A DNA stretch of 64,000 nt from Tigriopus japonicus. Its lineage: Eukaryota; Arthropoda; Copepoda; Harpacticoida; Harpacticidae. Shown here piece by piece: positions 47,101 to 58,051 of this stretch; position 1 is the first letter of the stretch; each line of letters opens with the position of its first letter. Where the stretch lies: positions 4,705,542 through 4,769,541 of the forward strand of contig CM021313.1 of assembly GCA_010645155.1 (NCBI GenBank). Direction: 5' to 3'. The notes below the pieces were generated by a model that was given only the letters and a program-made list of their open reading frames with translations, had not been told where the DNA came from and ran no database searches. The translations under genes were made by a program, and so were the position numbers.

Positions 47101-50081
47101 ATTAAGAGTATGAAATAATTCCTCCTCCTCTAGCTTCATACCCAGTTGGCTGCTTGGAAAACACGTCAAAAACTGAAGTCGAATTATTGTTCGGCTCTCA
47201 AACCCAACGAACGACCAACCAACGAGGGCCCTTTACATCCAACTTCAGGTGGTTGGGAGTATTTTTTGGCTTTGGTTGTAGTTGTGGCTAGTCGACAAGT
47301 GACTCAGGCCATGAGGGCGCTTGAATTGTCTCGGAAAGGCGTTCGTCAAGGTAGAATCCTCGAGCCCTCCTCGTTCTCAATCACCACTGGGGATTGTCGA
47401 TCCGCAAGCAAAACCACCCTTTCAACCAAGATGCTTGGCAGGCTCGTAAGAAGAACCTGATTGGTTCTACCACGCATATCGAGACTAATGCCAGTATGGA
47501 TGGATGTCTTTGGAATTCTCGTAGGAAGACGTAGCTAGAATTGACCCATAGGAATATGTCGCTACAGTACTTGGTAGAAGGCCTTCAAAAGTTTCTTAAT
47601 ATAGGTAATATTTGTACGGCTCTTTACTTCCAATGGTTGAATAACCAGAAAGATAAAATGCGAGCCTGAAAAAAGACTTGGGAGACGGTTCATCTTCCTG
47701 TCTATGCATGCAGGGTGACTCCATTTTGTGCGTGTTCATTGCTTTGTGGTGAACCAGACTATGACGAATGAGGATATTTTTTTAGGATTTTTCAACGCTG
47801 TTTCAATAACGGAGCCTCTCTTTTAAGAACCACAATTCGACTCTTAATACCAGGAAACAAGTGAAGCAAGAATGCACTTCTTCGTGTTGCTCATCACATC
47901 CTTTAGATGGGTTCTTGGGAATTTAAGGGTTTCGTATTTTTAAACCACATAGACTTTTTGCTAGGAAGCTCGTAAAAAAGAAGCCTGAAAAACGAGTTGG
48001 ATGGTACAACTTGGTGAAGGAAAAAATGGGTAACGCTACTTCATCAAGTTGCGGAATGAATTCACCTTGAGCTCAATGGACCAAAAAAGGTTGAGAAAAA
48101 GAAATAGTTCGTTGATCTCAAAAAGTATGAACTGTAGTAACGTCCAGGGTAAAACTGTTATAAGCTCAAGATTTATTTACAATAAGATATGAAAGAATCC
48201 AAAAGAATTCCATTATGCATCTAAAATAGCTCCTTTGTCGAAAGAAAACTGAATTGTTCCTGTCTTCAAGTGTTAGTTCATCTCTCTTTGTCAACTTGGG
48301 GAACTGACACTATTTATGCACCAAAATAAGTTAGGTTGATCAGTGAATCGCACACTGGCAAATCAGATCCCATGCTCAGACGGGATAAATAGCAATCTGC
48401 AACCAAAATATCTAAAATAGCACGCGCACACACGAAAATACATCAAGAAAGGAAATTGGCACACAAAACGAAAAAAGCAACATATAGAAATCCAAATTGC
48501 ATGGAAGGTCTAAAGAAAGCAAACTTTCTAAAGAATACTCACACATTTAACAACAAAATGGTCAAACTTTGCAACAACATTAAGTCAAATTATGTTTCAG
48601 TGATTATCAAACACAGTGGTTTCTCGGAACAGACCAATACTCTCCAAGTTTCATTGGATTTTAGCCATAAAAATAAAAAAGGCTCGAGCTAAAGAGTAAA
48701 TGCAAGTCACAAAAAAGTAGTGGTAGTTTGAGCATTAACAAAAAAGTCTAAAGAAGGCAAACTCTCTAAAGAATACACACACTTTCAACAACAAAATGGT
48801 CAAATCTTTAACTCGAGAAGATCTTTTTGTGTGTTACATTACACATAATCACATAAACTAAATAACTGTAGGTTATGTGAGCCAAAATTAAAGTTCCGTT
48901 GTATCAAACTGATTTCTGTTGTTATGTGAAGCTTTCATTTAGTTTTAAATATTTAAGGAGCTTTATATATATTTATCGAATGAAATGTTGATTTCAAATA
49001 TCTGAAAATTTCTCATAACTCTCAATCCAAAGTGAATATTATTGTTTGAAATAGTCGTCCTACTTTAAAGCAAAGCCCAAATATTTCTTTACTGTTTGAC
49101 CAATTAATATTGATCTTTAAGTAAAAGAAATGTCTCCGTCCTTGCTGATTGGAGGATAGGTATCGGAAAAAACATTTCTGATGAATGATCACATACTGCA
49201 ACTTTCATCTTTGTGGGATTTAACGTTTAACGGAAATGGCGAACTTAATCCCTAACTGTTCGTTGGTTATGTATAAGAATCAAGTCAGGATCTAACGGAG
49301 GAAGTTCATTGTTTGCAACAGATTTTTCCTCCCTAATCATTGAATCTCATTTAGTTTGTGCAATACATTCCACCTCCTGTTGTGGAGTTAATTTACTAAC
49401 ATATATTCGTCAGTTCTATTTCGAGTCCATTGATGGTACCATTTGATGCTTTGAAATTCCTCATTTTTCTCTGTATTGAGTTACTTTGCCTTTTGTGCAT
49501 CATATATTTCTCATTTTGCTTCTTCGAAAAAGTTTTTTTTTTATTTTGGCAATGAATTTCCATATGCAGTGCGCTTTTTGTTTTTATTTTTGGGATGTTG
49601 TTCTTCTGATTGGTAACAAAATTGAAGGAACTCTTAATCAAACCAATAAAGGGCTAAGCAGAAACGAAAAGCAAAAGCAATTGACATTCACTTAAAATGT
49701 CTTGGTGCTCATTTCAAAGACCAATGGTATTCCTTAAATTTGAAAGTAAGTATTTCAGGAGTAGGGACGAAAAAAAGCGATCATTCCCCCCAAACTTCGT
49801 TCTTCAGATTATCTTTAAGTCAGGTTGTGTTACACTTTTTGACACAAAAACCTAAATTTTTTATTTGTTTAGTCATACAAACCCTGGGCACAGCAATAGA
49901 AAATGTCAGGAATTCTAATGTAAAATGAAATGTTAGAACCATGTCAAAGTACAGACGTCTTTATCTTAAATTGAACAATTTCTAAGTTTCATAACACAAA
50001 ATAATAACATCGGGTAAGATGTGTTTCAAATAATGTTTATTGTTCAATCCACTCCAACACCAGAAGGCGATAGAGAAAACA

Positions 50082-50180
50082 GAGGCTAGTTTTATAGACG
50101 CAAAAGATCGATCTCAAGATCGTACTTTAGTACTGGTAGTCCGATCTTGAGATCCATCTTTGCGTCAAAAAACCAGCCTC
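50082..50180. mobile_element. Foldback/MITE-like hairpin
   Basis: About 40 bases starting gaggctagttttatagacg are followed, after a loop of about 20 bases, by their near-perfect inverse complement ending ttgcgtcaaaaaaccagcctc. The arms pair through gatctcaagatcg. This is a strong DNA or RNA hairpin of about 99 bp. Confidence 0.75.
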
Positions 50181-51070
50181 AGGACTCAGCCAGAAGCGAT
50201 TAAATATGTCCATCGAACAAACTACGAGTACTTTCATGTTGATACATCAGCCATATCATTTTATTTCTTCAGTATTCTTAGTTCTTGTTTTTTTGGTTAT
50301 CGACATTAGTGTTTGAAAACAAGACACAAAATTCCCGAACAAAAAGAACACCCAAATCAAACGATTCCTTGACCTTTGATTTTTTGGAGTTCTTCAACAC
50401 ACATTTTCAAGCTTTCGGAGAGTTGAGAATGTGATTGATGGCTGACAGTTCTTCTTTATTTCTTGTAATCTCCGATTGAAGAACATCAATTCATGTTAGA
50501 AGGACATTTGATTGTTCCTCAGGTATGGAATCTGATGATGAAATCTGAGTAGAGATTAAAAAGTGAACATGTCAACCACGCACTTTCCACGAATTTCATG
50601 ATCAACAGAAAAATGGTAATTTTGTTGAGTGGCTAACTCGTATGTTTCCTCAAGCCAATCAGATATCAAATTTACCATACTTTCATATCATCGCATTGTG
50701 GTATTTTTTTAAGAAAAGTATACAACTCTTCAGATTTGGATACTTGCTGAATATTATAACCTCCATTGTCATTTTCACCAACATCTAATTTTGACGGTAC
50801 TTACGTCAATGAGCAAAATTTCATCCCGTTTAAAGCAATCTTACTCTCGCCAACCTAGGGTCTATTTTAAAAACAAAAAAATGTGACGTTCTCAGTAGGG
50901 ATGAGCCAAGTTACATTTCTTGACATAGGTTCTTTGACGTAGACGTAGGTAATACTGCGGGTTTTACTCTTCAAACTAGGGACAAGCAGTGCGAACTCAA
51001 TCCTTTACTCTTGCTGAACACATGTTTGGATCATTCCAAGCAATGTGTAGAACGTATTATGTCTTAACTA

Positions 51071-51374
51071 GTGATGGGTTTCGAGTTCTGAGTGCTGCCA
51101 TTTTTGACTCGAAGTTTATTACTGTTCAAAAGGGCAGGTTAAATTGAACCTTTCAAAAAGACCTCAACTAGGACTAATTTGGCAGCACTAGAAATAAATC
51201 AAGTTCGACTTCCATCAGTGGTTATGCTTATGGATTTCGAGTTGGCGGTGTTGCCATATTTTATGGCAGATTAGGTCCATTGCTTGTTGAGCAGTTTAGT
51301 TGTGGTCAGTTTTTTGACCCTAAAGACCACAATGGCAAAACTCTGCCAAAAATCCAACTCGAAAAGCATCAGTA
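51071..51374. repeat. Nested inverted repeats, MITE-like
   Basis: gatgggtttcgagtt plus tgctgcca near 51073-51101 pairs with tggcagca and aagttcgacttccatc near 51181-51221. A second, related pair runs from gcttatggatttcgagttgg near 51229 to ccaactcgaaaagcatcag near 51354-51373. Confidence 0.5.
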
Positions 51375-51911
51375 GTCTAAACGTCTAAATTGAGGCCTCT
51401 TGAAGCTATGGGATGAACTTCAAAATGTAATGGTGCGTGCCACCGGTCTAGGGTTCTAACACACTTCCGCACCAGCAGAGACAAACACATTGGATAAATC
51501 ACTTCAGGTTTTCAACGTCGATGTGATATGTGTTCTATAGGCAAATTTCAGCTTTAAAACTTTGGAGTTTAAACTTACGAGTTTGAACACAACTTTTGAT
51601 CCACCCTGTAAAATGTTGTACTTAAAAAATAGCAATGCCAAGGTTGTAAATTTATACATTTTAAAGAATTATTGACGATTTTCTTCTAAAGACATAGCCT
51701 AATATTGTAAAGTCAACTTCTCGAGTATCGATTTCGATACTGACTCGATCGAGTCATACGTTTTTCCAACCACATCCATCGCTATCGTCTAAAATGTCAT
51801 ATTTAAAAAAAATCACAAACACCCAAGGCTGTACACTGTATTTATATTTTCAAGATTCCGTTGTCCCATGCGAAAACCCAGTTATTTTTCTAGCCTCCAA
51901 AAGTCTCTTTT

Positions 51912-52895
51912 TCAGACTTTGACAAGTTCCAGAAGAGCGGTTCGCATTTTCTTATTACGGATATATATAATAATAGGACTGATCAGTGATCCCACAAAGT
52001 AGTACATCAAGTGAATGGAGGGGATCAGTACAAATTGCATGGTTTCTTGAGAGGATTCGGATTCGGTTCCGTTGGGAAACCGCAATCTTAAGATGACACT
52101 AGGAATCACGGCAATAGTCAACAAACAAAACACACTTCCAGCTGTTGAAAATAGATCGGCAACTGCACTGTGATTGCCCATTGCAGCAAAACAGTTATGA
52201 GACCGATTTTGTTGTTCCTTCAAGCATTGGACCTTGTTCTTTTTCAGGTCAGATTTTCGTTTCTCTACAAACATCTTCATATGTAAGAATAAATAGAGAA
52301 TTCCGGTAAGTAGACAAAGGATTGTTGAAGGGCTTTTAGGGTAAACTTTGGGATATTCTTCGTAACTTTGAGGGTCTTCTCCGGTACACAATGCATAATC
52401 CAATCGATAGATGTTGTAAACCAAGAACTGGCACATGGCATACATGCCACCAAAAAAGGTGTTCAACACGGTTAAGAACTGTTCAAAGAAGTCGTCGTTC
52501 AAGGCTCCGACGTTCTTCCACTTGAATGCGTATAGATAACGAAAAATCACGGATTCGTTAACGCTTAATAACGCCGAAAAGAAGGTCCAATGTTGGATGG
52601 AACTCTGGATGATGCACACGAATGGAGGATAGGGTCCCAGGGAAAATCGGAAGCACATCACATTAACACTGATGATATTGTTGAATAAAATGCAGATACA
52701 TGTGTACGAGTTCAAACTATTTAGTAGAGTTCGCTCGTAATTGGTGCCAAAACGCTCGTACCAAATCATTCCTAGGAGGAGTCCGTTGCCAATGACTTCA
52801 AGAAAAGTCCAGGATATCATGAAAAAAGCGATGTTATATGGGTTCAAGTAGAGATCTTTGAAGTAGTCGGTTGTTCCATTGATCTCCCCGACCAT
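51912..52895 (-). CDS. Orphan seven-transmembrane receptor, rhodopsin-like
   Basis: Intronless 327-aa membrane protein with about seven hydrophobic helices: about 18-42 (FMISWTFLEVIGNGLLLGMI, with the GN pair typical of class A TM1), 62-82, 93-115, 140-162, 190-210, 248-272 and 290-312. An Asn-glycosylation site (NGT) lies in the N-terminal tail. The end of TM3 reads VIFRYLYAF, where class A receptors have DRY, and TM7 reads SPIIIYI where NPxxY is usual, so both activation motifs are degenerate. A cysteine in CIIQSSIQHW before TM3 and one in YALCTGED in loop 2 could form the usual disulfide. The C-tail is short and basic (RNKKMR). Plausibly a chemosensory or peptide receptor of a lineage-specific family; the ligand is unknown. 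It lies about 600 bases downstream of the PGAP4-like gene, same strand. Confidence 0.7.
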   Translation of the reverse strand: MVGEINGTTDYFKDLYLNPYNIAFFMISWTFLEVIGNGLLLGMIWYERFGTNYERTLLNSLNSYTCICILFNNIISVNVMCFRFSLGPYPPFVCIIQSSIQHWTFFSALLSVNESVIFRYLYAFKWKNVGALNDDFFEQFLTVLNTFFGGMYAMCQFLVYNIYRLDYALCTGEDPQSYEEYPKVYPKSPSTILCLLTGILYLFLHMKMFVEKRKSDLKKNKVQCLKEQQNRSHNCFAAMGNHSAVADLFSTAGSVFCLLTIAVIPSVILRLRFPNGTESESSQETMQFVLIPSIHLMYYFVGSLISPIIIYIRNKKMRTALLELVKV

Positions 52896-53140
52896 TTTTC
52901 TTCAACTGATACAAAAAATCGTAGGTACTTTTTGAGAGAAATGAGCGCTGCAATCAAGAGAAGTCGGAGAAAGAAAAAGGGTACACGAATCCACACGAAA
53001 TTCAACGCATTTCGTCTTTGATGGGGAATATTCAGATCAAAGTGCTTAGTATTATAACTTAACAAAGCATGCCTAGCTCTCGTCAAGAAAGGGATCAAAT
53101 GTCAGCTTCTTTGTAGCTATTACTTCTATTTCGTCTGCTT

Positions 53141-53185
53141 GTTGTACCACTAAATTTCACTGGACTGAGAGGCTAACGAAAAGAA
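53141..53185 (-). repeat. Fragment of the MITE-like repeat
   Basis: taaatttcactggactgagaggctaacgaaaag is the near-exact inverse complement of the outer segment of the copy at about 33065-33110 (cttttcgttagcctcccagtcc and onward). Confidence 0.6.
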
Positions 53186-53500
53186 CCAAGAAAATAAAGT
53201 AAACGGGATAGTAAAAAAAAAAGGTTGCAAACGTGAGAGTTGTATGGAATGCTATTAGTACTAATAAGAATATTTTTGCTAATGAATATAATGGACTAAA
53301 TCCTATTCGTAACAAACAAGATTTATGACACTAAAATTCTGAAAATGGACACCATAAGCAATATTTCGTTATCAAAAGATTACACACTGTAAGTTACTTG
53401 ATGCTCTGCGTGGCCTTATTGCGGTTCACTATGATGATAAACAAATTCCGGATTTAGTTGCCCAACTCTTTAAATTTAACCATAAATGCCGAGCTTCGAT

Positions 53501-55381
53501 TTATGCATAATAGAGGAAATGCTTGGGATCTCTTTTTCGACCAGGAATAGAGGATGAAAATCCAACATGTGCGAAGAGGCTTTTTTGAACCAAAAAGGCA
53601 GATTCATTGGGATTGTCACGGAAATAGTCTCTAAGAATGAAGTCGATTGGTAATGTGGAGGTGAACATCCTTTGATGCAAATACTGGATGATTTGGAACA
53701 ATTTTTCCCTCGAAAATACAATGGCACCTGTTGATCCTGCAACGAAATCAGTTAAGGGTTTCAATGTGTCATTCAGTCGTAGAAAAACAGTAGGATTAAA
53801 TGATGAAAGGAAAGCTCTTTTCTTCAAAATTTAGTTTCGCAAAACCTAGAATAAGAAGTCATAAGCATTGAAAAAATCAGATTTAAAGGTATCGTCAAAA
53901 CAAGGATTGAACACTAGGTGAGAACAACAACTTGTATTAGACCAAACGGATCGAAAGGTCTTCTTGTGCTTTCCTCTAATAAAGAGGCTCTCAATGCCAC
54001 AACATGTGAGTTAATTTTAACCACGAGAAGGTTGTTTTCGTTGCCATTTGTGTGTTGTCAATTTGAAATTGTTTTGTAATAAATATTGCAAGAAGCGAGT
54101 CTGCAAAACTGCCCATGAATTGGGGTCGTTTTGGTTCATCGACAACTAACTTCGTTAACTGTTGTTTGTAATCCCTAGTGAGAAAATCAAACCACTAGGA
54201 ATTCAAAATGTGTTCGGTTCTTTAGATTGTTTGATTTCGGTCCATCACTCATCAATAGACTTAATGGGCTCATACCAGAAGGAAATGGGATCAGAGCGTT
54301 TGGTGCGAAGTAATGGTAAATCACCAAAACGCTATGTTGTCGTCCCAGGAGCAAAAACGTCCCAACAACAAATGGCACGGTAGTCAATGCCAAATAGATC
54401 AGTTGTTTTCGAGTCCGACGCTTTCTGTATTTTAAGCAATAAATAGCGATCACAAACCCAGTGATCAAGGCTGAAAACATGGCAATTTCGAGCACATGCA
54501 ATAAGGTTAGTTCGTAGCCCTAAAATTAGAAAGATACAACTCCTATTATTAAAATTACACTTTTTCCGAGGTCATGATACCTGATACTGTAACGGATAAA
54601 ACAACTTCAAAGCAGTCCAATCGGTTCCATGTAGATGACCTAAGATACTCTTCAACCTTCTTGCCGAATTTTTAAGAACAATCATGTCATCTTCCATGAC
54701 AAGGAACATTTCTGAACGAAAATAATTCAATGATTCGTTCAAACAAACCCTGAAATCGTGAGTTTCCTTCTGCCTAAAAAAACAAAGAAAGGAAGGCTAT
54801 TATTTCGTAATTCTCTCATTTTTTAGCTGGTACAGTACTTACAGATCATTTGAAAATGAATTTCTTTGCCATTGGTAGACATTATAGGTTGTCATGGCCA
54901 CTGAGAGGGATTGAGCAGACACATGCGATTCAAAATCAAGGTCCGTGTTACAAACCAAGACTCCCGTCTTGATTTCTGACTGAACGATCAAATTCTCATT
55001 GATTGCGGCTAATGTCCTCTACTCATAAAAATGCACATGAATACTAATGCAAGGTCGAAGCAATCGTCTTTTACGTACTTTTAAGTAATCCATGTCATGC
55101 CGTTTCATGGTGATGACAACAACAGCCACTTCACTCGCTGGATTGGACATATTCCAACTATTATGTTTCAACTCATCTATCCAATAAGAATCAGCGATTT
55201 GATGAGCAATTTCTTGCCGATCCAATACTTGTTTGTGCAATATTTCAGGTTTTCCCGCGAAGTAAAAGGAATAGGGACAGTGCTGCCTAGCGTATGGAAA
55301 AATGCCAAAAGCGTGGAGACATACCAATATTGTGTTTAGTCTAACAAAGTCGATTGTAATGCTTTTATTTAACACTGACAT
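53501..55381 (-). CDS. PGAP4: PGAP4-like GPI-glycan glycosyltransferase, 5 exons, 392 aa
   Basis: Reconstructed exons: 55381-55079, 55018-54843, 54773-54581, 54519-54249, 53736-53501; GT-AG with consistent phases (1179 nt). PGAP4 (TMEM246) is a Golgi enzyme that adds GalNAc to the first mannose of GPI anchors. Its GT-A fold is interrupted by a tandem pair of membrane helices, and human PGAP4 is about 400 aa. Seen: weak N-terminal anchor (NTILVCLHAFGIF); EVAVVVITMKRHD (first strand of a GT-A fold); MFLVMEDDMIV with the acidic EDD motif at about 190; WTALKLFYPLQYQGYELTL; then two helices (IAMFSALITGFVIAIYCL, ALTTVPFVVGTFLLL) exactly where PGAP4 has its pair; then STGAIVFSREKL and SLFAHVGFSSS. 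The last intron donor (GA|GTGATG) is weak and is the least certain junction. A non-LTR element lies about 110 bases upstream of the start. Confidence 0.8.
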
Positions 55382-55489
55382 TTTGTTACTGGTTTATGTT
55401 TTGATTTTGCTGCCATGAATCCTCGTGGTGAGAGAGATAAGGAGGATTAGCCTCTTTTCCATGGTGCCAGTCATTGTAAAAAAAGATAA

Positions 55490-56479
55490 TGAAAGTAGAG
55501 TGACCCAGTGGGCTATGACAAATACAAAAGCATTTTTCTCTTTCGCAAATATAAAGAGAAAAATGAAACAACCAGTAGGACCTTTTGAGGTCGACGGTAA
55601 AACTGTCAATGATAATGAAATAATGGCCAATATGCTTAGAGTTCAGTTCTTTGGTATATTTTCAATTTCGAAAAGGGTAGAAAAAGCAGGCCATGATGCT
55701 ACGAGTAATGTTGTTACTGAAACAGGCATTCATGGTCAGGATAATCGATTGGAGGATCTGGTAGTCACAGATCAAGATGCTCTTGAAGCCATCAAGAGCT
55801 TAAAGCTCTCGAGTTCTCATGGATTTGATGGTGTGACGTCTCAGTTTTTTGATAAAATGTTCACAAATACTTAACCATGTTTTCTCCTTTTTGATGCGTT
55901 GCATCTTAGATCAGGGCAAGTTTCCCTCTTCTTTAAAAGTAGCTCATGTCGTTCCAATTTTTAAGGGCGGAGATAAGTCACTCCCTAGTAATTATAGGCC
56001 CATTTCTCTGACTTCCAGTATTGCAAAGGTGTTTGAGAAGATCATGAAGTCCAAGCTTGTTGAGTATTTGGAAGCCCATGATATCATTCCCCCGGGGCAG
56101 CATGGGTTTCGAGCCCATTTTAGTACTGTCACCCAATTGGGTGACCATATTGAGCAGATCGCTGAAGGGCTTGAAAGTCACGAGTCAGTAGTTGATGTAG
56201 TCTATCTTGACTTTGCCAAGGCCTTTGATGAGGTAGATCATGGTCTTTTGCTCGATCAACTCAAAGAGTTTGGGGTCCAGGGTAAGGTCCTGAATTGGAT
56301 TGATAGTTTTATAAGTGAAAAGAAGGAAATAGTTAAAGTTGAAGGATCTTTTAGCAGCATTTATAATGTCAAGTCAGGTGTGCCGCAAGGTTCAATTTTA
56401 GGTCCGCTCTTGTTTATTCTCTTTATTGCTCCTCTCCAGAAGTTTAGAACAAAAGCCAGTATTTCTTCATATGCTGATG
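55490..56479 (+). pseudogene. Non-LTR retrotransposon A, 5'-truncated left part (RT up to YAD)
   Basis: The peptide aligns with ORF2 of element B from AFFSFANIKRKMKQPVGPF onward: AIKSLKLSSSHGFDGVTSQF, YRPISLTSSIAKVFEKIM, QHGFRAHFSTVTQL, VVYLDFAKAFDEVDH, SGVPQGSILGPLLF, SISSYAD. A frameshift lies near 55855. Everything upstream of the RT (endonuclease, ORF1) is missing, as in typical 5' truncation. Homology stops within the YADD codons at 56479, where another element is inserted; it resumes at 62074. It is dead and older than element B. Confidence 0.85.
56473..56479 (+). repeat. Target-site duplication, left copy
   Basis: gctgatg lies directly before the left inverted-repeat end and matches ggtgatg (62074-62080) directly after the right end, with one mismatch. 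In the uninterrupted element these bases encode A-D of YADD. Confidence 0.65.
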
Positions 56480-56578
56480 CAAGGAGATCTTCAGACTCTG
56501 GAGACTCAGTCACGCTGGGAAACGACAGTTGAGAGACAGCGGGAGTGCAGTCTACTTTATAAATAGAAACTAGGTGAT

Positions 56579-57346
56579 TTGTGTTTTGGAAACGTAGAAT
56601 TTCTCACGTCGAATAATTGGAAGATGGTGAACACTTGTGCTGCACCTGGTTACAGGTCTGGCTACTGGTCAAGATACGGAGACCCACCTCCAGATCCGCA
56701 GATGTCCATGCACAAGGTTCCAAGTGACCCGTTCAGCGAGTTTCAAGATATCTTTCGATCACGCCAAAGCCATCACGGAACCAGACAGAGGCTCGCTACT
56801 TCAGGAGCCCGACAAGCCCTTCAAATTTAAAAGGAGGAGGCTTAGTATGAGGCGTTTCTTGAGGATGAACGCTTAAAGTTCCTTGAGGATATCAGGTTCA
56901 AGCAACACACCCTTGGCTTGCCAGAAGGCATCTCAGTCGTCAAAAAACCAAACGGTCTCCTCTTTCTAAACATTGAGGAAAGAGGAACTGGCCAGATCAA
57001 TATCTTGTTCATTTAACAAATATTTCAAGATGGCACCTTTAAATTGCAAGTCCAAAACGTGATCTTCTCCCAATCCTCTGTTGCAAGTGTGACAACCCGA
57101 GATCACATCGAATACTCATGGGAAATACCAAATATTTTGGCAGCCTTGAAGAGCTATGGAGAATACTTTAATGAAGATAAAAACAGTCTTAACCGAATAG
57201 TCCAAGACTTTCAATACGGTGAACACAAACACGTGCAATTTTACATCAACAATACAGATAAACCGTGGAAAGTGGTGAACACTAAAAGTGCCGTCCTTCA
57301 CACACAAAAACGTGCCCCATCCCGTGCCCCAATTTATTCAGTTTAG
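56579..57346 (+). pseudogene. THAP-domain transposase N-terminal part, degenerate
   Basis: MVNTCAAPGYRSGYWSRYG and MSMHKVPSDP are typical of a THAP zinc finger (C-A-A-P-G-C-x-S-G-Y ... H-x-F-P-x-D-P), with the second zinc cysteine changed to Tyr. In the same frame follow FLEDERLKFLEDIRFKQHTL, GLPEGISVVKKPNGLLFLNI, and after in-frame stops QVQNVIFSQSSVASVTTRDH and NILAALKSYGEYFNEDKN. Stops lie near 56828, 56843, 57013 and 57344. The last part (57044-57346) might instead belong to ORF1 of element B, since it shares that frame. Probably non-functional. Confidence 0.5.
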
Positions 57347-57355
57347 GATGATTAC

Positions 57356-58051
57356 TTGAAATTTCTTTCGAAATTTTCTACCAAGCCTCTATTCTCAATA
57401 AATGGTAACGCGCTACTAATTGAAGACGACACAAATTCCTCCGGGAACGCGGAATCTCTTGAATTAATTGAAAAAGTCGAGTCAAATGGTGTATTGCTGG
57501 AATTGAATAAGGTGACTCCGATATGTAACGTACACCGGAGGCAGTTTTGCCCAAACAGAAAGAATGGTTGTTTGCTAGACCACCCTAAGTGGTGTCCTAA
57601 ACTAACTCAGTACGGACTGAAAAAACATAACAGCAAAGGATGTAGTAAAGACAATTGCGAGTTATTTCACCCCTTCATGTGCCTCAAATCAATGAAATTT
57701 GGAAACTGCTACAATCCCAAGTGCAAGTATGCTCATGTTAAAGGGACGCAACGCAAGCGCCCAGCCTTTGTGAGCTTCAATCCCCCGGCACAACCCTCAA
57801 ATCCTATCTGTATTCCTTTCCCTCCCCCTTCCGTCCACTACCCTCGGTTCAGTCAGTTGGGGGCCCACATCGGCAATTCACCTCAAACTTATTCAAATGT
57901 TGTTACTTCCCACTCATCTCGACCTACGGTCCCCAGTGTGGGAACACAAGAAAATCCCAATGCATTTGTAGCAAAAGTGGATTTTTTACGGCTCGAGGGG
58001 ATGGTCCAAAACCTAATTTTAATGATGCAACAGAAAAACCAAGTTACTTGA
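57356..58051 (+). CDS. Non-LTR element B ORF1, triple CCCH zinc-finger protein
   Basis: A 231-codon frame with no ATG at its 5' end; the upstream sequence in the same frame is closed by TAG at 57344, so the true start is unclear. Three CCCH-type fingers are visible: C-x7-C-x6-C-x3-H (CNVHRRQFCPNRKNGCLLDH), C-x15-C-x4-C-x3-H, and C-x8-C-x4-C-x3-H (CLKSMKFGNCYNPKCKYAH). A Pro/Ser-rich stretch and a short helix (FLRLEGMVQNLILMMQQ) end the protein. This ORF normally binds the element's RNA in a ribonucleoprotein (family knowledge for non-LTR ORF1). It overlaps ORF2 at its stop (ttga). A slippery heptamer lies 60 bases before that stop. Confidence 0.7.
   Translation: MKFLSKFSTKPLFSINGNALLIEDDTNSSGNAESLELIEKVESNGVLLELNKVTPICNVHRRQFCPNRKNGCLLDHPKWCPKLTQYGLKKHNSKGCSKDNCELFHPFMCLKSMKFGNCYNPKCKYAHVKGTQRKRPAFVSFNPPAQPSNPICIPFPPPSVHYPRFSQLGAHIGNSPQTYSNVVTSHSSRPTVPSVGTQENPNAFVAKVDFLRLEGMVQNLILMMQQKNQVT
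57982..57988 (+). promoter_or_regulatory. Candidate -1 ribosomal frameshift site (TTTTTTA)
   Basis: ORF1 is read ...GAT TTT TTA CGG..., so the heptamer T TTT TTA is in the exact X XXY YYZ phase used for -1 slippage. The -1 frame from here is free of stops (TTT TTT ACG GCT CGA ...) and runs straight into ORF2. No clear stimulatory hairpin is evident by eye downstream. Confidence 0.55.

Larger units (their letters stand above)
44180..51911. other. Gene-poor intergenic region
   Basis: No gene recognised. Frames at 44462-44689, 47146-47460 and 48456-48692 show no domain. A tcac microsatellite lies near 44270-44290, a foldback element at 50082-50180 and inverted-repeat sequence at 51071-51374. 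Confidence 0.55.
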
